NCBI RefSeq assembly: GCF_003853705.1
Contig: NZ_QTQI01000007.1
Location: 124,001 to 188,000 of the forward strand
Length of the DNA stretch: 64,000 nt
Origin: Burkholderia sp. Bp8992
GTDB taxonomy: Bacteria > Pseudomonadota > Gammaproteobacteria > Burkholderiales > Burkholderiaceae
Reading direction: 5' to 3'
This document shows, in pieces, positions 1 through 7,793 of this stretch (positions are counted from its first letter, which is position 1; each line of letters starts with the position of its first letter). The notes under the pieces are model-generated. The model was not told the DNA's origin, ran no database searches, and saw only the letters and a program-made list of their open reading frames with translations. Made by a program: the position numbers and the translations under genes.

Positions 1-505
1 GCGGCAGCCTCGGCTTCGGCGATCGCCTGCGCGTGACGCTGCGCGAGTGCTTCGGCCTCGGCGATCGCAGCCGTATGGCGTCGTGCGGCAGCTTCGGCCT
101 CGGTCGTCGCTTCCGCGTGGCGCTTCGCGGCGGCTTCGGCTTCGACCGTCGCGGCCGCATGGCGTTGTGCGGCCGCATCGGCTTCGGTCGCGGCGGCGTG
201 ATGACGCTGCGCGGCGGCCTCGGCTTCGGCGATCGCGGCCGCGTGGCGCTGCGACGCGGCTTCGGCATCCGCGTGACGCTGCGCGAGCGCTTCGGTCAGC
301 GCGGTGGCTTCCGCATGGCGCTGCACGGCCGCCTCGGCTTGCGCGGCGGCATCGGTGTGACGTTGGGCGGCAGCTTCGGCGGTGGCGGTCGCGGCGGCGT
401 GGCGTTGCTGCGCGGCTTCGGCGTCGGCAGCAGCGGCCGTGTGGCGCTGCGCGGCAGCCTGCGCCTCGGTTTCCGCGGCGGCGTGACGCTCGGCCGCGGC
501 CTGGG
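1..505. repeat. 42-bp tandem repeat array
   Basis: Direct repeats with a 42-bp period, about 12 diverged copies, encode the 14-residue helical units of the coiled-coil protein. One copy is short by 12 bp (four codons), so the frame is kept. Length variation between strains by recombination is likely. Confidence 0.65.
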
Positions 506-628
506 CTTCCGCCGCGGCGGCGCGCGCGAAGGCTTCCGCGCTGCGTGCCGCCTGCTGGGCGGCGTGGTGATCGTGGAGGAGCTGATCGACGCCCGTGGCG
601 AGCGAAGCGATCTGATCGTTCAGGTTCA
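1..628 (-). CDS. Alanine-rich coiled-coil repeat protein (C-terminus beyond window)
   Basis: The frame starts at an ATG at 628 and runs leftward without a stop to the window edge, giving at least 209 residues. After about 45 residues it becomes a tandem array of 14-residue units of the form QRHAAAxxEAEAAA, about 12 of them, one shortened to 10 residues. Fourteen residues is two heptads, so a long alpha-helical coiled coil is expected. No signal peptide or membrane segment is visible. The gene lies downstream of hpnA on the same strand, but a hairpin separates them, so it probably has its own promoter. I do not recognise a family; a structural or scaffold role is only a guess. The antisense frame over this stretch is also open but is glycine/arginine-rich shadow sequence. 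Confidence 0.6.
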
Positions 629-708
629 TGCGTGTCTTCTCTGCGTAAGACCCGCGATTTTAACCGCTGCGCCGGTGCCGGTCCGCGCGGGACGTGTAAC
701 AAAATGCG

Positions 709-734
709 CAAAGCGGCGCGAGGCGCGCCGCTTT
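709..734 (-). terminator. Hairpin downstream of hpnA
   Basis: An 11-bp perfect stem (AAAGCGGCGCG with a 3-nt loop) lies just past the hpnA stop. On the minus strand a T-rich stretch follows after a few bases, so it is a plausible but not ideal intrinsic terminator. Confidence 0.55.
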
Positions 735-737
735 GTG

Positions 738-1745
738 TTACTTCAGGTAGCCCGCCGAGCCGAACCAGTCGAGCGCATCGCGCAGCCCTTCGCGGTATGG
801 ACGCGCACGGTAGCCGAGCTCGCGCTCGGCCTTCGCGGACGTGAAATACATCTTGTTCTTCGACATCCGCAGCCCGTCCACGGTGACGAACGGTTCCTTC
901 TTCGTGAACTTCGCGACCGCTTCGGCGCCGACCGCGAGCGGGTACAGCGGCCAGCGCGGCAGCGCGATCGTCGGCGCCTTGCGGCCCGTCATCTGCGCGA
1001 TGTCGGCGAGCATCTGCTGCAGCGGCAGGTTCTCGCCGCCGAGGATGTAGCGCTCGCCGATCCGGCCGCGCTCGAGCGCGAGGAAGTGGCCGTGCGCGAC
1101 GTCGTCGACGTGCACGAGGTTGAGCCCCGTATCGACGAACGCGGGAATCTTGCCGAGCGCGGCTTCGACGATGATGCGGCCGGTCGGCGTCGGCTTCACG
1201 TCGCGCGGGCCGATCGGCGTCGACGGATTGACGATCACGGCCGGCAGCCCTTCGTCGGCGATCATCCGCTCGACCGCGCGCTCCGCGAGCACCTTGCTGC
1301 GCTTGTACACGCCGATCGCCTGCTCGGCCGTGAGCGGCCGGTTCTCGTCGGACGGGTCGCCGGCGCTTGTCACCTTCAGCGTCGCGACGCTGCTCGTGTA
1401 GACGATCCGCTCGACGCCCTCCGCGCGGGCCGCGCGCATCGTCGCGACGGCCCCCTCGAGGTTCGCGCGCTCGATTTCGTCGGGATCGGGCGCCCACAGC
1501 CGGTAGTCGGCCGCGACGTGCAGCAGGTAGCGCACGCCGCGCAGCGCGGCGCGCATCGACGCCTCGTCGCGCATGTCGCCGGTGACGATCTCGGCATCGA
1601 GATCCGCGACGTTCGTGCGCGGGCTGGTCGGGCGCACGAGCACGCGCACCGCATAGCCTTTCTGCTGCGCAATGCGTGCGACGGCCGAGCCGACGAAACC
1701 GGACGCGCCGGTGACGAGAACGAGATCGCGGGAGGTATCAGTCAT
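738..1745 (-). CDS. hpnA: Hopanoid-associated NAD-dependent sugar epimerase HpnA
   Basis: A 335-residue extended short-chain dehydrogenase/reductase. The N-terminal Rossmann motif TGASGFVG is at residues 12-19, a TSS motif near 117-119, and the catalytic YxxxK is Tyr147-Lys151. Length and sequence match the HpnA family, which is found with hopanoid lipid genes in many bacteria. The enzyme would act in the cytoplasm on a nucleotide sugar feeding hopanoid side-chain synthesis, although its exact reaction is not firmly established. No other hopanoid gene is in the window. The ATG at 1745 follows GGAAACGC, a modest ribosome binding site. The main alternative is a generic dihydroflavonol reductase-like SDR. 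Confidence 0.85.
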   Translation of the reverse strand: MTDTSRDLVLVTGASGFVGSAVARIAQQKGYAVRVLVRPTSPRTNVADLDAEIVTGDMRDEASMRAALRGVRYLLHVAADYRLWAPDPDEIERANLEGAVATMRAARAEGVERIVYTSSVATLKVTSAGDPSDENRPLTAEQAIGVYKRSKVLAERAVERMIADEGLPAVIVNPSTPIGPRDVKPTPTGRIIVEAALGKIPAFVDTGLNLVHVDDVAHGHFLALERGRIGERYILGGENLPLQQMLADIAQMTGRKAPTIALPRWPLYPLAVGAEAVAKFTKKEPFVTVDGLRMSKNKMYFTSAKAERELGYRARPYREGLRDALDWFGSAGYLK

Positions 1746-1899
1746 GCGTTTCCTTCAGGGCCGCGCGCGGGCGGCGCGGCGGTTGGGCATCGGCGAGATT
1801 GTACGTGGTCGGCGCGCGCGGCGACGCCTGGCCGGCGCGTGTGCGAAGCGGCCGACGCGACTACAATGCCGGGCTTGAATGCAACGGGAGGGCGACGCG

Positions 1900-2196
1900 A
1901 TGAGCCGCAATGAACTGGACGAACGGATCGAGACCTACTACGTGCGGGTGCGCGGCGTCGTGCAGGGCGTCGGTTTCCGTCATGCGACGGTGCGCGAGGC
2001 GCATGCGCTGAAACTGCGCGGCTGGGTCGCGAATCTCGAGGACGGCACCGTCGAGGCGATGATCCAGGGCCCCGGCGCGCAGATCGACCGGATGCTCGCA
2101 TGGCTGCGTCACGGGCCGCCGGCCGCGCGCGTGACCGAGGTGACGTTCGAGGAACGCCAGACCGAAAGACGCTTCGAGCGTTTCCAGCAGCAGTAA
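1900..2196 (+). CDS. acyP: Acylphosphatase
   Basis: A 98-residue protein of standard acylphosphatase size. The phosphate-binding loop GVVQGVGFRH contains the catalytic arginine, and GWVANLEDG supplies the catalytic asparagine. The family hydrolyses the carboxyl-phosphate bond of acylphosphates such as 1,3-bisphosphoglycerate or acetyl phosphate in the cytoplasm. The ATG at 1900 is preferred over the in-frame ATG at 1879 because GGGAGG lies about 8 bases before it and because residues upstream are not family-like. A RarD-type transporter follows after 16 bases, so the two are probably cotranscribed. Confidence 0.92.
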   Translation: MSRNELDERIETYYVRVRGVVQGVGFRHATVREAHALKLRGWVANLEDGTVEAMIQGPGAQIDRMLAWLRHGPPAARVTEVTFEERQTERRFERFQQQ

Positions 2197-2212
2197 GAGG
2201 CACACAACAATC

Positions 2213-3112
2213 ATGACGGGGTATCCGGAAGCCGGGCGCGGCCTCATGCTGTCGGTGATGGCGTCGACGCTGTTCGCGCTGATGTCGGCTTACGCGAAAC
2301 TGCTCGCGCCGCTCACGGGGCTCGACATCTTCGCGTGGCGCGTATTGTGGACCGCGCCGTGCGCATTCGCGCTGATCGCACTGCGCGGCCGCTGGCCGTC
2401 GCTCGTCGAGCTCGCGCGGCGCACCGCGCGCGACTGGCGCCTGCTGATCGCGCTTCCGGTGAGCGCGGCGCTGCTCGGCGTGCAGCTGTGGCTGTTCCTG
2501 TGGGCGCCGCTGCACGGCCGCATGCTCGAAGTGTCGCTCGGCTATTTCCTGCTGCCGCTGACGATGGTGATCGTCGGCCGCTTCTACTATCACGAACGGC
2601 TCGACCCGCTGCAATGGGCGGCGGTCGCGTGCGCCGCGCTCGGCGTCGCGCACGAAGTGTGGGCGACGCGCGCGTTCGCGTGGCCGACACTCGTCGTCGC
2701 GCTCGGCTATCCGCCGTATTTCGTGCTGCGCCGGCGGATCAACGCCGATTCGCTGGCCGCGTTCGCGATCGAGATCGCGCTGCTGGGCCCGGTCGCGTTC
2801 GCGATGGTCGCGACGAGCACGACTCGCGTCGCAACGCATCCGGTGCTGTGGGCGGTGCTGCTGCCGGGGCTCGGCATCCTCAGCACGCTCGCGCTCGCGA
2901 GCTACCTGAAGGCGAGCCGGATGCTGCCGATGGCACTGTTCGGGATCCTCGGCTACGTCGAACCCGTGCTGCTCGTCGCGGTGTCGCTGCTGCTGCTCGG
3001 CGAGACGCTGAGCGTCGCGAAGCTCGCGACGTACGGGCCGATCTGGGTCGCCGTCGCGCTCACTGCGTGGCACAGCGCAATGCTGATGCGGCGTCTGCCC
3101 GCACGCGGATAA
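2213..3112 (+). CDS. rarD: RarD-type EamA family transporter
   Basis: A 299-residue integral membrane protein with about ten hydrophobic segments in two internally repeated EamA halves. The segment GYFLLPLTMVIVG followed by ERLDPLQW is typical of RarD, the chloramphenicol-sensitivity-type subgroup of the drug/metabolite transporter superfamily. Substrates of RarD proteins are poorly defined, so metabolite export is a family-level inference. The gene starts 16 bases after acylphosphatase behind AAGAGG, so it shares that transcript. Confidence 0.8.
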   Translation: MTGYPEAGRGLMLSVMASTLFALMSAYAKLLAPLTGLDIFAWRVLWTAPCAFALIALRGRWPSLVELARRTARDWRLLIALPVSAALLGVQLWLFLWAPLHGRMLEVSLGYFLLPLTMVIVGRFYYHERLDPLQWAAVACAALGVAHEVWATRAFAWPTLVVALGYPPYFVLRRRINADSLAAFAIEIALLGPVAFAMVATSTTRVATHPVLWAVLLPGLGILSTLALASYLKASRMLPMALFGILGYVEPVLLVAVSLLLLGETLSVAKLATYGPIWVAVALTAWHSAMLMRRLPARG

Positions 3113-3519
3113 GCGTCGATCGCGATGCCGGGGCCGCACGGAACGTGCCGCGCCTCGCCGATCGATCGACGATCGAACGGGAGTCGTTCGGCGGTCGAAT
3201 GCGACGATGCTGGCCGCGAACTGGCGTCGCGCTGACGCGAATCTGGCGGCGCCGACCGCCTTGCCCCACAAGGCTCGCGCGTGTAATCGAAGAGAAGATT
3301 CGGTTGCACTTTGTTACTTAGGGTCTCCCCTGATCGGCCATTAGACTGGTCTGAACGACTTCCCTTCGTATGCAGCTTTTCAATGAACGGTCATCTCCGT
3401 GCCTGGCCAGCCGGGTTGGCGCGATGCGAGCATACGCGCATCGCCGCTGATCGCGCTCGCCTTCTCCTTTCCGATCCCTTCCCCGGTGCGTGCCGCACCG
3501 CCGTCGTGCAGGTGCGCTC
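3113..3519. other. Intergenic region before the OpgC-like gene
   Basis: About 400 bases between the rarD-like gene and the OpgC-like gene. It is less GC-rich around 3290-3370 and probably holds the downstream gene's promoter. I see no convincing coding sequence, repeat or RNA gene. Short GATCGA-rich palindromic patches near 3160-3180 are not distinctive. Confidence 0.5.
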
Positions 3520-4644
3520 ATGTCGTTGAGCCCGCCGCCTCCCGCCACGGTCCAGCCGCCACGCAGCGGCCGCCTGATCGAAATCGACTTCTTCCGCGGG
3601 CTCGTGCTGTTGATGATCGTCGTCGATCACATCGGCGCGAGCGTGCTGTCGCGCGTGACGCTGCACGCGTTCGCGCTGTGCGATGCGGCCGAGGTGTTCG
3701 TGTTTCTCGGCGGCTTCGCGACCGCGAGCGCGTACGGCGCGATCGCCGAGCGGCACGGCGCGCGCGCGGCGCAGGCGCGGTTCGTGCGCCGCGCGATGCA
3801 GATCTACCGCGCGTTTCTCGCGACGTCGACGCTGATGCTGGTCGTGTCGGCCGTGCTCGACCACTACGGGATCGATGCGCCGAACCTCTCGCTCGACGAC
3901 GTCAGCGTGATGCTTGCGTCGCCGCTCACGGGCCTGGCCGAATTGCTGACGTTCCAGCGCCAGCCGTATCTCGCGTCGGTGCTGCCGATGTACGTGCTGT
4001 TCGCGCTCGCGTCACCGGTGCTCGTGCCGTTCGCACGCCGCCATCCGTGGCTGCTCGTCGCGTTCAGCGTCGCATCGTGGATCGCGGCCGGCTGGCTCGG
4101 CCCCGAGCTGCTGGACACCGACGGCTTTCGCTGGAGCTTCAACCCGTTCGCCTGGCAGCTGATGTTCGTCGCCGGCGTGCTGGCGCGCTGCCAGCCGTTT
4201 TACCGGCACGTCGCGCTCGGGCGCTGGGGCGCGGCGGCGACCGGGCTCGCGTGCGCGGTCGTGCTCGGTTGCGCGAGCTACAAGCTGTTCTCGGGGTTGC
4301 CGCTGCCGGAAGGCGTGTTCAAGCGCGACCTCGCGCTGCCGCGCGTCGTGAGCTTCGCGGCCGTCGCATGGCTGATGGCCGATTGCGTGCGCTTCGGCTG
4401 GATCGCGCGGATCGCACAGGGTGTGCGGCCCGTCGTGGCGGTCGGCCAGCGCGGGCTGATCTGCTTCGTGGCAGGCGCGGCGATTTCGCTCGTCATCGAT
4501 TCGCTGCTGCATCCGGTCGTGCGCAGCGCCGACCTGCGGCAGGTCGGCGTGGGCCTCGTGGCCGACGCGTGCGCGCTCGGGCTGATGATGGCCGTGGCCG
4601 GTTCGGGAACGTGGATCGCGCGGTGGCGCAGTGCGGCCGCGTAG
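3520..4644 (+). CDS. OpgC-like acyltransferase-type membrane protein
   Basis: A 374-residue polytopic membrane protein. The N-terminal RLIEIDFFRGLVLLMIVVDH fits the OpgC domain, in which an acidic residue, an FRG motif and a histidine sit in the first membrane helix. OpgC adds succinyl groups to periplasmic glucans (osmoregulated periplasmic glucans). The protein has about ten hydrophobic segments, as expected. The ATG at 3520 gives the MSLSPPPP start, and the Pro-rich cytoplasmic lead is plausible. No opgG/opgH neighbours are seen, so the actual acceptor is unknown; other acyltransferase-3-like roles are possible. Confidence 0.7.
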   Translation: MSLSPPPPATVQPPRSGRLIEIDFFRGLVLLMIVVDHIGASVLSRVTLHAFALCDAAEVFVFLGGFATASAYGAIAERHGARAAQARFVRRAMQIYRAFLATSTLMLVVSAVLDHYGIDAPNLSLDDVSVMLASPLTGLAELLTFQRQPYLASVLPMYVLFALASPVLVPFARRHPWLLVAFSVASWIAAGWLGPELLDTDGFRWSFNPFAWQLMFVAGVLARCQPFYRHVALGRWGAAATGLACAVVLGCASYKLFSGLPLPEGVFKRDLALPRVVSFAAVAWLMADCVRFGWIARIAQGVRPVVAVGQRGLICFVAGAAISLVIDSLLHPVVRSADLRQVGVGLVADACALGLMMAVAGSGTWIARWRSAAA

Positions 4645-4690
4645 GCGGCGCGGGAGGTGGCGCGTGCGGCACGGCATGCGCCGCGCGGCG

Positions 4691-4897
4691 TCAGTGAGGT
4701 GAGTCGATACGGGAGCGGGGCACGACGGTTGCGTCGTCGGGTTCGGTGTCGTCGCGTTCGTCCTGCGCGGGATCGTCGCGTTCCGCGAGTACCGCGTCGG
4801 CTTCGGCTGCGGCCCGGGCGGCGCGCATCGCGGTGCAGCGCTGAGCGTGCCGGATGTCCGACAGTATTCTCAGCAGCCGCGTGGTCTTGCTTTTCAT
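4691..4897 (-). CDS. Small hypothetical protein (68 aa)
   Basis: A 68-residue frame beginning MKSKTTRLLRIL, with a basic amphipathic N-terminus and an acidic middle (AERDDPAQDERDD). No domain is recognised. The ATG at 4897 follows GGGAG by five bases, a good ribosome binding site. That GGGAG forms one arm of a perfect 12-bp inverted repeat (4904-4980), so translation could be controlled by RNA folding. The gene lies downstream of the peptide permease on the same strand, about 120 bases away, and converges with the OpgC-like gene. Small size makes the call tentative; the unusual leader is the main support. Confidence 0.45.
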   Translation of the reverse strand: MKSKTTRLLRILSDIRHAQRCTAMRAARAAAEADAVLAERDDPAQDERDDTEPDDATVVPRSRIDSPH

Positions 4898-4903
4898 GGG
4901 TTT

Positions 4904-4980
4904 CTCCCGCCAGGCGCATCGCGGGAAGCGGATGCGCGTCCTGCAACCAGTGTAGGACGCGTTCGCGTGCCTGGCGGGAG
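4904..4980 (-). promoter_or_regulatory. Three-way-junction inverted repeat sequestering a ribosome binding site
   Basis: Outer arms CTCCCGCCAGGC (4904-4915) and GCCTGGCGGGAG (4969-4980) are perfectly complementary over 12 bp. Inside lie two more hairpins: GCATC/GATGC around 4916-4935 and GCGTCCT/AGGACGC at 4936-4960, leaving a cloverleaf-like three-way junction. In minus-strand RNA the 3' outer arm contains the GGGAG ribosome binding site of the 68-aa gene starting at 4897. This architecture resembles a cis-regulatory leader, but I cannot match it to a known riboswitch class. A palindromic repetitive element is the alternative. Confidence 0.5.
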
Positions 4981-4984
4981 AATG

Positions 4985-5005
4985 TGGCGTGCAGGCCGCA
5001 CGCCA
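4985..5005 (-). terminator. Hairpin downstream of the peptide permease
   Basis: Perfect 8-bp stem TGGCGTGC/GCACGCCA with a 5-nt loop, beginning 12 bases past the permease stop. There is no clear U tract, so terminator function is uncertain. Confidence 0.4.
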
Positions 5006-5016
5006 AGGGATAGTAC

Positions 5017-6537
5017 TTACTGGATCGCGGCGACGCCCTGCGCCTGCAGCGTTTCTTCGCGACGCTCTTCCACGCAGCGCTGATGCTGGCGCGACAGGCG
5101 GTTCATCAGCGGCAGCAGCAGCAGGGCGAGCACCATGCCGATCGCGGCGAGCCAGCCGAGCTTCTCGAACAGCGACAGGTAGAGCGGCAGCGATTCGGTG
5201 GCCGGCAGCTCGTGCGACGGCATCTGCGCGAAGTTCGCGACGACGCTGCCCAGATACTGCGACACGCCCGTCGCGACGAAATACGCACCCATCATGAAGC
5301 CGCTCATGCGCGCCGGCACATAGCGGGCGATCATCGCGAGGCCGAGGCCGCTCACCAGCAGTTCGCCGAGCGAGTAGAGGCCGTAGCCCCACACCATGAA
5401 CCACGACGACACGCGGCCGTCCACCGCATAGCGGCCGCTGATCGTGAACACCAGGTAGCCTGCGGCCACCGCACCGAAGCCGAGCGCGTACTTCGCGGCG
5501 ACCGGCAGGTCGCGGCCGCCCTTCGCGACGGCGTTGTAGATCCACACGAGCACCGGGCTCAGCAGCATGATCCAGATCGGGTTCAGCGCCTGGAACTGCG
5601 CGGCGCTCCACGTGAACAGCGTCGTACCGAACAGCATGAAGCGCGGATCGACGTTGCGCAGCGCGAACAGCGTCAGCGACGTCGACATCTGCACGTAGAA
5701 GATGAAGAACAGGATCACCTGGCCGATCAGCACGAGTGCCGCGATCAGGCCCGCGCGCTCCGAGCGCTCCGACTTCGCGATCATGTAGGCGAAGATCGCG
5801 AGGATCGCGAACGCGGCCGTCCACACGCTGGCCACGGCGAGCTGCTTGTGCTGCAGCACGTACAGCGTGACCAGCGCGAGCCCGACGCCGCCCAGCGCCA
5901 CCGCGCCGAGGCGCTTCCAGCGGATCGGTTCGTCGTCCGGCTGCGAGCCGACGTGTGCGAGCGTGCGATGCATCAGCATGAAGTTGAGGATCGCGAGCAG
6001 CATGCCGCCGCAGCAGACCGCAAACGCGGTGTGCCAGCCCCAGTGATCCTTGATCCACGGCGTCGCGAGCATCGACACCGTCGAGCCGATGTTGACCGCC
6101 ATGTAGTAGATCGTGAACGCGCTGTCGATGCGCGCGTCGTCGCCTTCGTAGATGCGGCGCACGAGGTTCGCCGCGTTGGCCTTGAACAGGCCGTTGCCGA
6201 CGACGATCACGCCGAGCGACGCATACATGTACGCCAGGTGGTCGTTCGGTACCGCGAGCATCAGGTAGCCGGCGCACAGCACGGACGCGCCGATGATCAT
6301 CGTGCGACGGGCGCCGAGCACCTTGTCGCCGATCCAGCCGCCGATCGACGGTGCCGCATAGACGAGCGCGGTGAACGCACCCCAGGTCAGGTTCGCATGG
6401 CTGTCGGTGAAACCGAGCCGGTCGACCATGAAGAGGACCAGGAGCGCGGCCATGCCGTAATAGCCGAAGCGCTCCCACATTTCGATGAGGAAGACCGTCG
6501 TGAACGATCGGGTTTGTGAAACAGGTGAATGCATCAT
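5017..6537 (-). CDS. Proton-dependent di/tripeptide permease (POT/PTR family)
   Basis: A 506-residue polytopic transporter with about 12-14 membrane segments. The first helix carries EMWERFGYYG, the ExxER(F)xYYG motif required for proton coupling and peptide binding in POT transporters. The GLFKANAANLV segment is the matching family signature after helix 4. It would import di- and tripeptides across the inner membrane with protons (DtpA/TppB class). Two ATGs (6537, 6534) and a preceding TTG compete as starts; the first ATG is chosen. It sits back to back with an XRE-cupin regulator and an Opp system, forming a peptide-uptake region. Confidence 0.9.
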   Translation of the reverse strand: MMHSPVSQTRSFTTVFLIEMWERFGYYGMAALLVLFMVDRLGFTDSHANLTWGAFTALVYAAPSIGGWIGDKVLGARRTMIIGASVLCAGYLMLAVPNDHLAYMYASLGVIVVGNGLFKANAANLVRRIYEGDDARIDSAFTIYYMAVNIGSTVSMLATPWIKDHWGWHTAFAVCCGGMLLAILNFMLMHRTLAHVGSQPDDEPIRWKRLGAVALGGVGLALVTLYVLQHKQLAVASVWTAAFAILAIFAYMIAKSERSERAGLIAALVLIGQVILFFIFYVQMSTSLTLFALRNVDPRFMLFGTTLFTWSAAQFQALNPIWIMLLSPVLVWIYNAVAKGGRDLPVAAKYALGFGAVAAGYLVFTISGRYAVDGRVSSWFMVWGYGLYSLGELLVSGLGLAMIARYVPARMSGFMMGAYFVATGVSQYLGSVVANFAQMPSHELPATESLPLYLSLFEKLGWLAAIGMVLALLLLPLMNRLSRQHQRCVEERREETLQAQGVAAIQ

Positions 6538-7035
6538 CAATCTCGGTTGAAACGGACGGCACGGATCGCGCGTCGTCTTGGGGGTCGAACTGGCGCCGGA
6601 GCACTGTGGCCGGGTAGGCTTTGCGTCGGCGATGGAGCAGTCGGGCGGTTAGCCCGGGCCGGGGTGGGACGCCGCGCCGGAAGGCGGGGCGCGACCCCGA
6701 CCGGCGCGCGAATGGTAACGTTTGCCGGTCCGGTGCGTCGGGTCCGCGCCACTTAGGGAAACTCCCGATATGGCAGCAGCTTTCAGGAACATTCGTCTCA
6801 TCATTTATTTGTAAGCTTCGCGCCCGTTCTCCGCAGATTCCCGGAGAGCCGCTTGCAGCTTGCCTGTGAAGCCTGCGAGTCTGGCAAGATAGCGCGTCGT
6901 TTCGCTCGCTTCGGGCCCTGTTTAGTGCACCGGGCTCAATGCCGAAGGCGTGTGCGAACCCGAAGATTAAGCTATCTCCAATTAACTTAGTTACTTTCCA
7001 TCAAACATTTTTTGACGACCACTTTTCGGCCTGCT
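6538..7035. other. Divergent intergenic region, permease / cupin regulator
   Basis: About 500 bases. The half nearest the regulator is markedly AT-richer (6960-7020), which suits promoters for one or both divergent genes. I could not fix -35/-10 elements with confidence, and I see no coding sequence. Confidence 0.5.
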
Positions 7036-7614
7036 ATGGTTCCCCCCACTGAAAACTCGCGATCGGCAGACGCTGTCGCACTTGGCAGCAAGATTCGCGC
7101 GTTGCGCCAACGTCTGAAGCGCACGCTCGACGACACCGCTACCGCCGCCGGGATTTCGAAGCCGTTTCTGTCTCAAGTCGAGCGCGGGCTCGCGTCGCCG
7201 TCACTGACGTCGCTGGCAGGTATTGCGCACGCGCTCGGTGTGACGGTGCAGTACTTCGTGGATACGCCGAGCGAGGAACGCTCGGTCTGCCGAGGCGATC
7301 AGCTGCGCTTCTTCGGGTTTGCCGATTCGGCGAACCTGTTCGCAAGGCTGACGAACGTGTCCGAAGGGCGCCAGCTGGAGGCGATCCTCGTGAGGATGCC
7401 GCCGGGGCAGAAGCGGTCCGAGGTGACGACACATGCAGGAGAGGAATTCCTGTATGTGATTGAAGGGGAAGTGTCGCTGACGCTGGAAGGCAAGACGTTC
7501 GTCCTGCAGGCCGGCGACAGTTCGCATTATCAGTCGACGGTGCCGCACAGTTGGGTCAACACCGCGAAAGTCGAGTCGGTGGTGGTCTGGGTAGGTACAC
7601 CTAGGCTGTTCTAA
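7036..7614 (+). CDS. XRE-family regulator with C-terminal cupin domain
   Basis: A 192-residue protein with an XRE helix-turn-helix at about residues 18-72 (ISKPFLSQVERGLASPSL is the recognition region) and a cupin-2 barrel at about 118-188 (HAGEEFLYVIEGE and the GDSSHYQSTVPHSWVN metal-binding-type histidines). Such regulators sense a small ligand and usually control neighbouring catabolic or transport genes. It lies directly before the Opp operon and divergent from the peptide permease, so peptide or amino-acid uptake control is the natural inference. The ATG at 7036 is chosen; a TTG at 7012 in the same frame is possible, and neither has a good ribosome binding site. Confidence 0.82.
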   Translation: MVPPTENSRSADAVALGSKIRALRQRLKRTLDDTATAAGISKPFLSQVERGLASPSLTSLAGIAHALGVTVQYFVDTPSEERSVCRGDQLRFFGFADSANLFARLTNVSEGRQLEAILVRMPPGQKRSEVTTHAGEEFLYVIEGEVSLTLEGKTFVLQAGDSSHYQSTVPHSWVNTAKVESVVVWVGTPRLF

Positions 7615-7621
7615 CGCACAG

Positions 7622-7674
7622 GTATTCCTTCGTTTCCAAGACGGGATGCCTGTCGAAAGAAACGTAAGGAATAC
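7622..7674. promoter_or_regulatory. Long inverted repeat ahead of the Opp operon
   Basis: Arms GTATTCCTTCGTTTC (7622-7636) and GAAACGTAAGGAATAC (7659-7674) pair over 15 bp with a single bulged base, around a 22-base loop. The repeat starts 7 bases after the regulator stop and ends just before a possible leader peptide. No T tract follows, so an operator or RNA control element is as likely as a terminator. Confidence 0.6.
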
Positions 7675-7678
7675 TAAA

Positions 7679-7738
7679 ATGCTACACGAGAATCACGGGC
7701 CTCCTCAATCGCTGCACCCGTCAGCGTCTCACGCGTAA
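7679..7738 (+). CDS. Possible 19-residue leader peptide
   Basis: A short frame ATG-TAA of 19 codons with four histidines and three prolines. An AAGGA ribosome-binding-like site lies about 8 bases upstream, inside the 3' arm of the long inverted repeat, so its access would depend on folding. It ends about 55 bases before oppA. Nothing proves translation; a chance frame is quite possible. Confidence 0.25.
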   Translation: MLHENHGPPQSLHPSASHA

Positions 7739-7793
7739 GCCGCGGCATCCGCCGCGCGACGCTCACCGAACAAACCTTCTCAAGACTGCCACG

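Noticed and set aside
33-1913. A 626-residue plus-strand frame over the coiled-coil gene and hpnA
   Set aside because: Gly/Arg-rich composition is the mirror of the coiled-coil repeats and hpnA; those minus-strand frames have clear structure.
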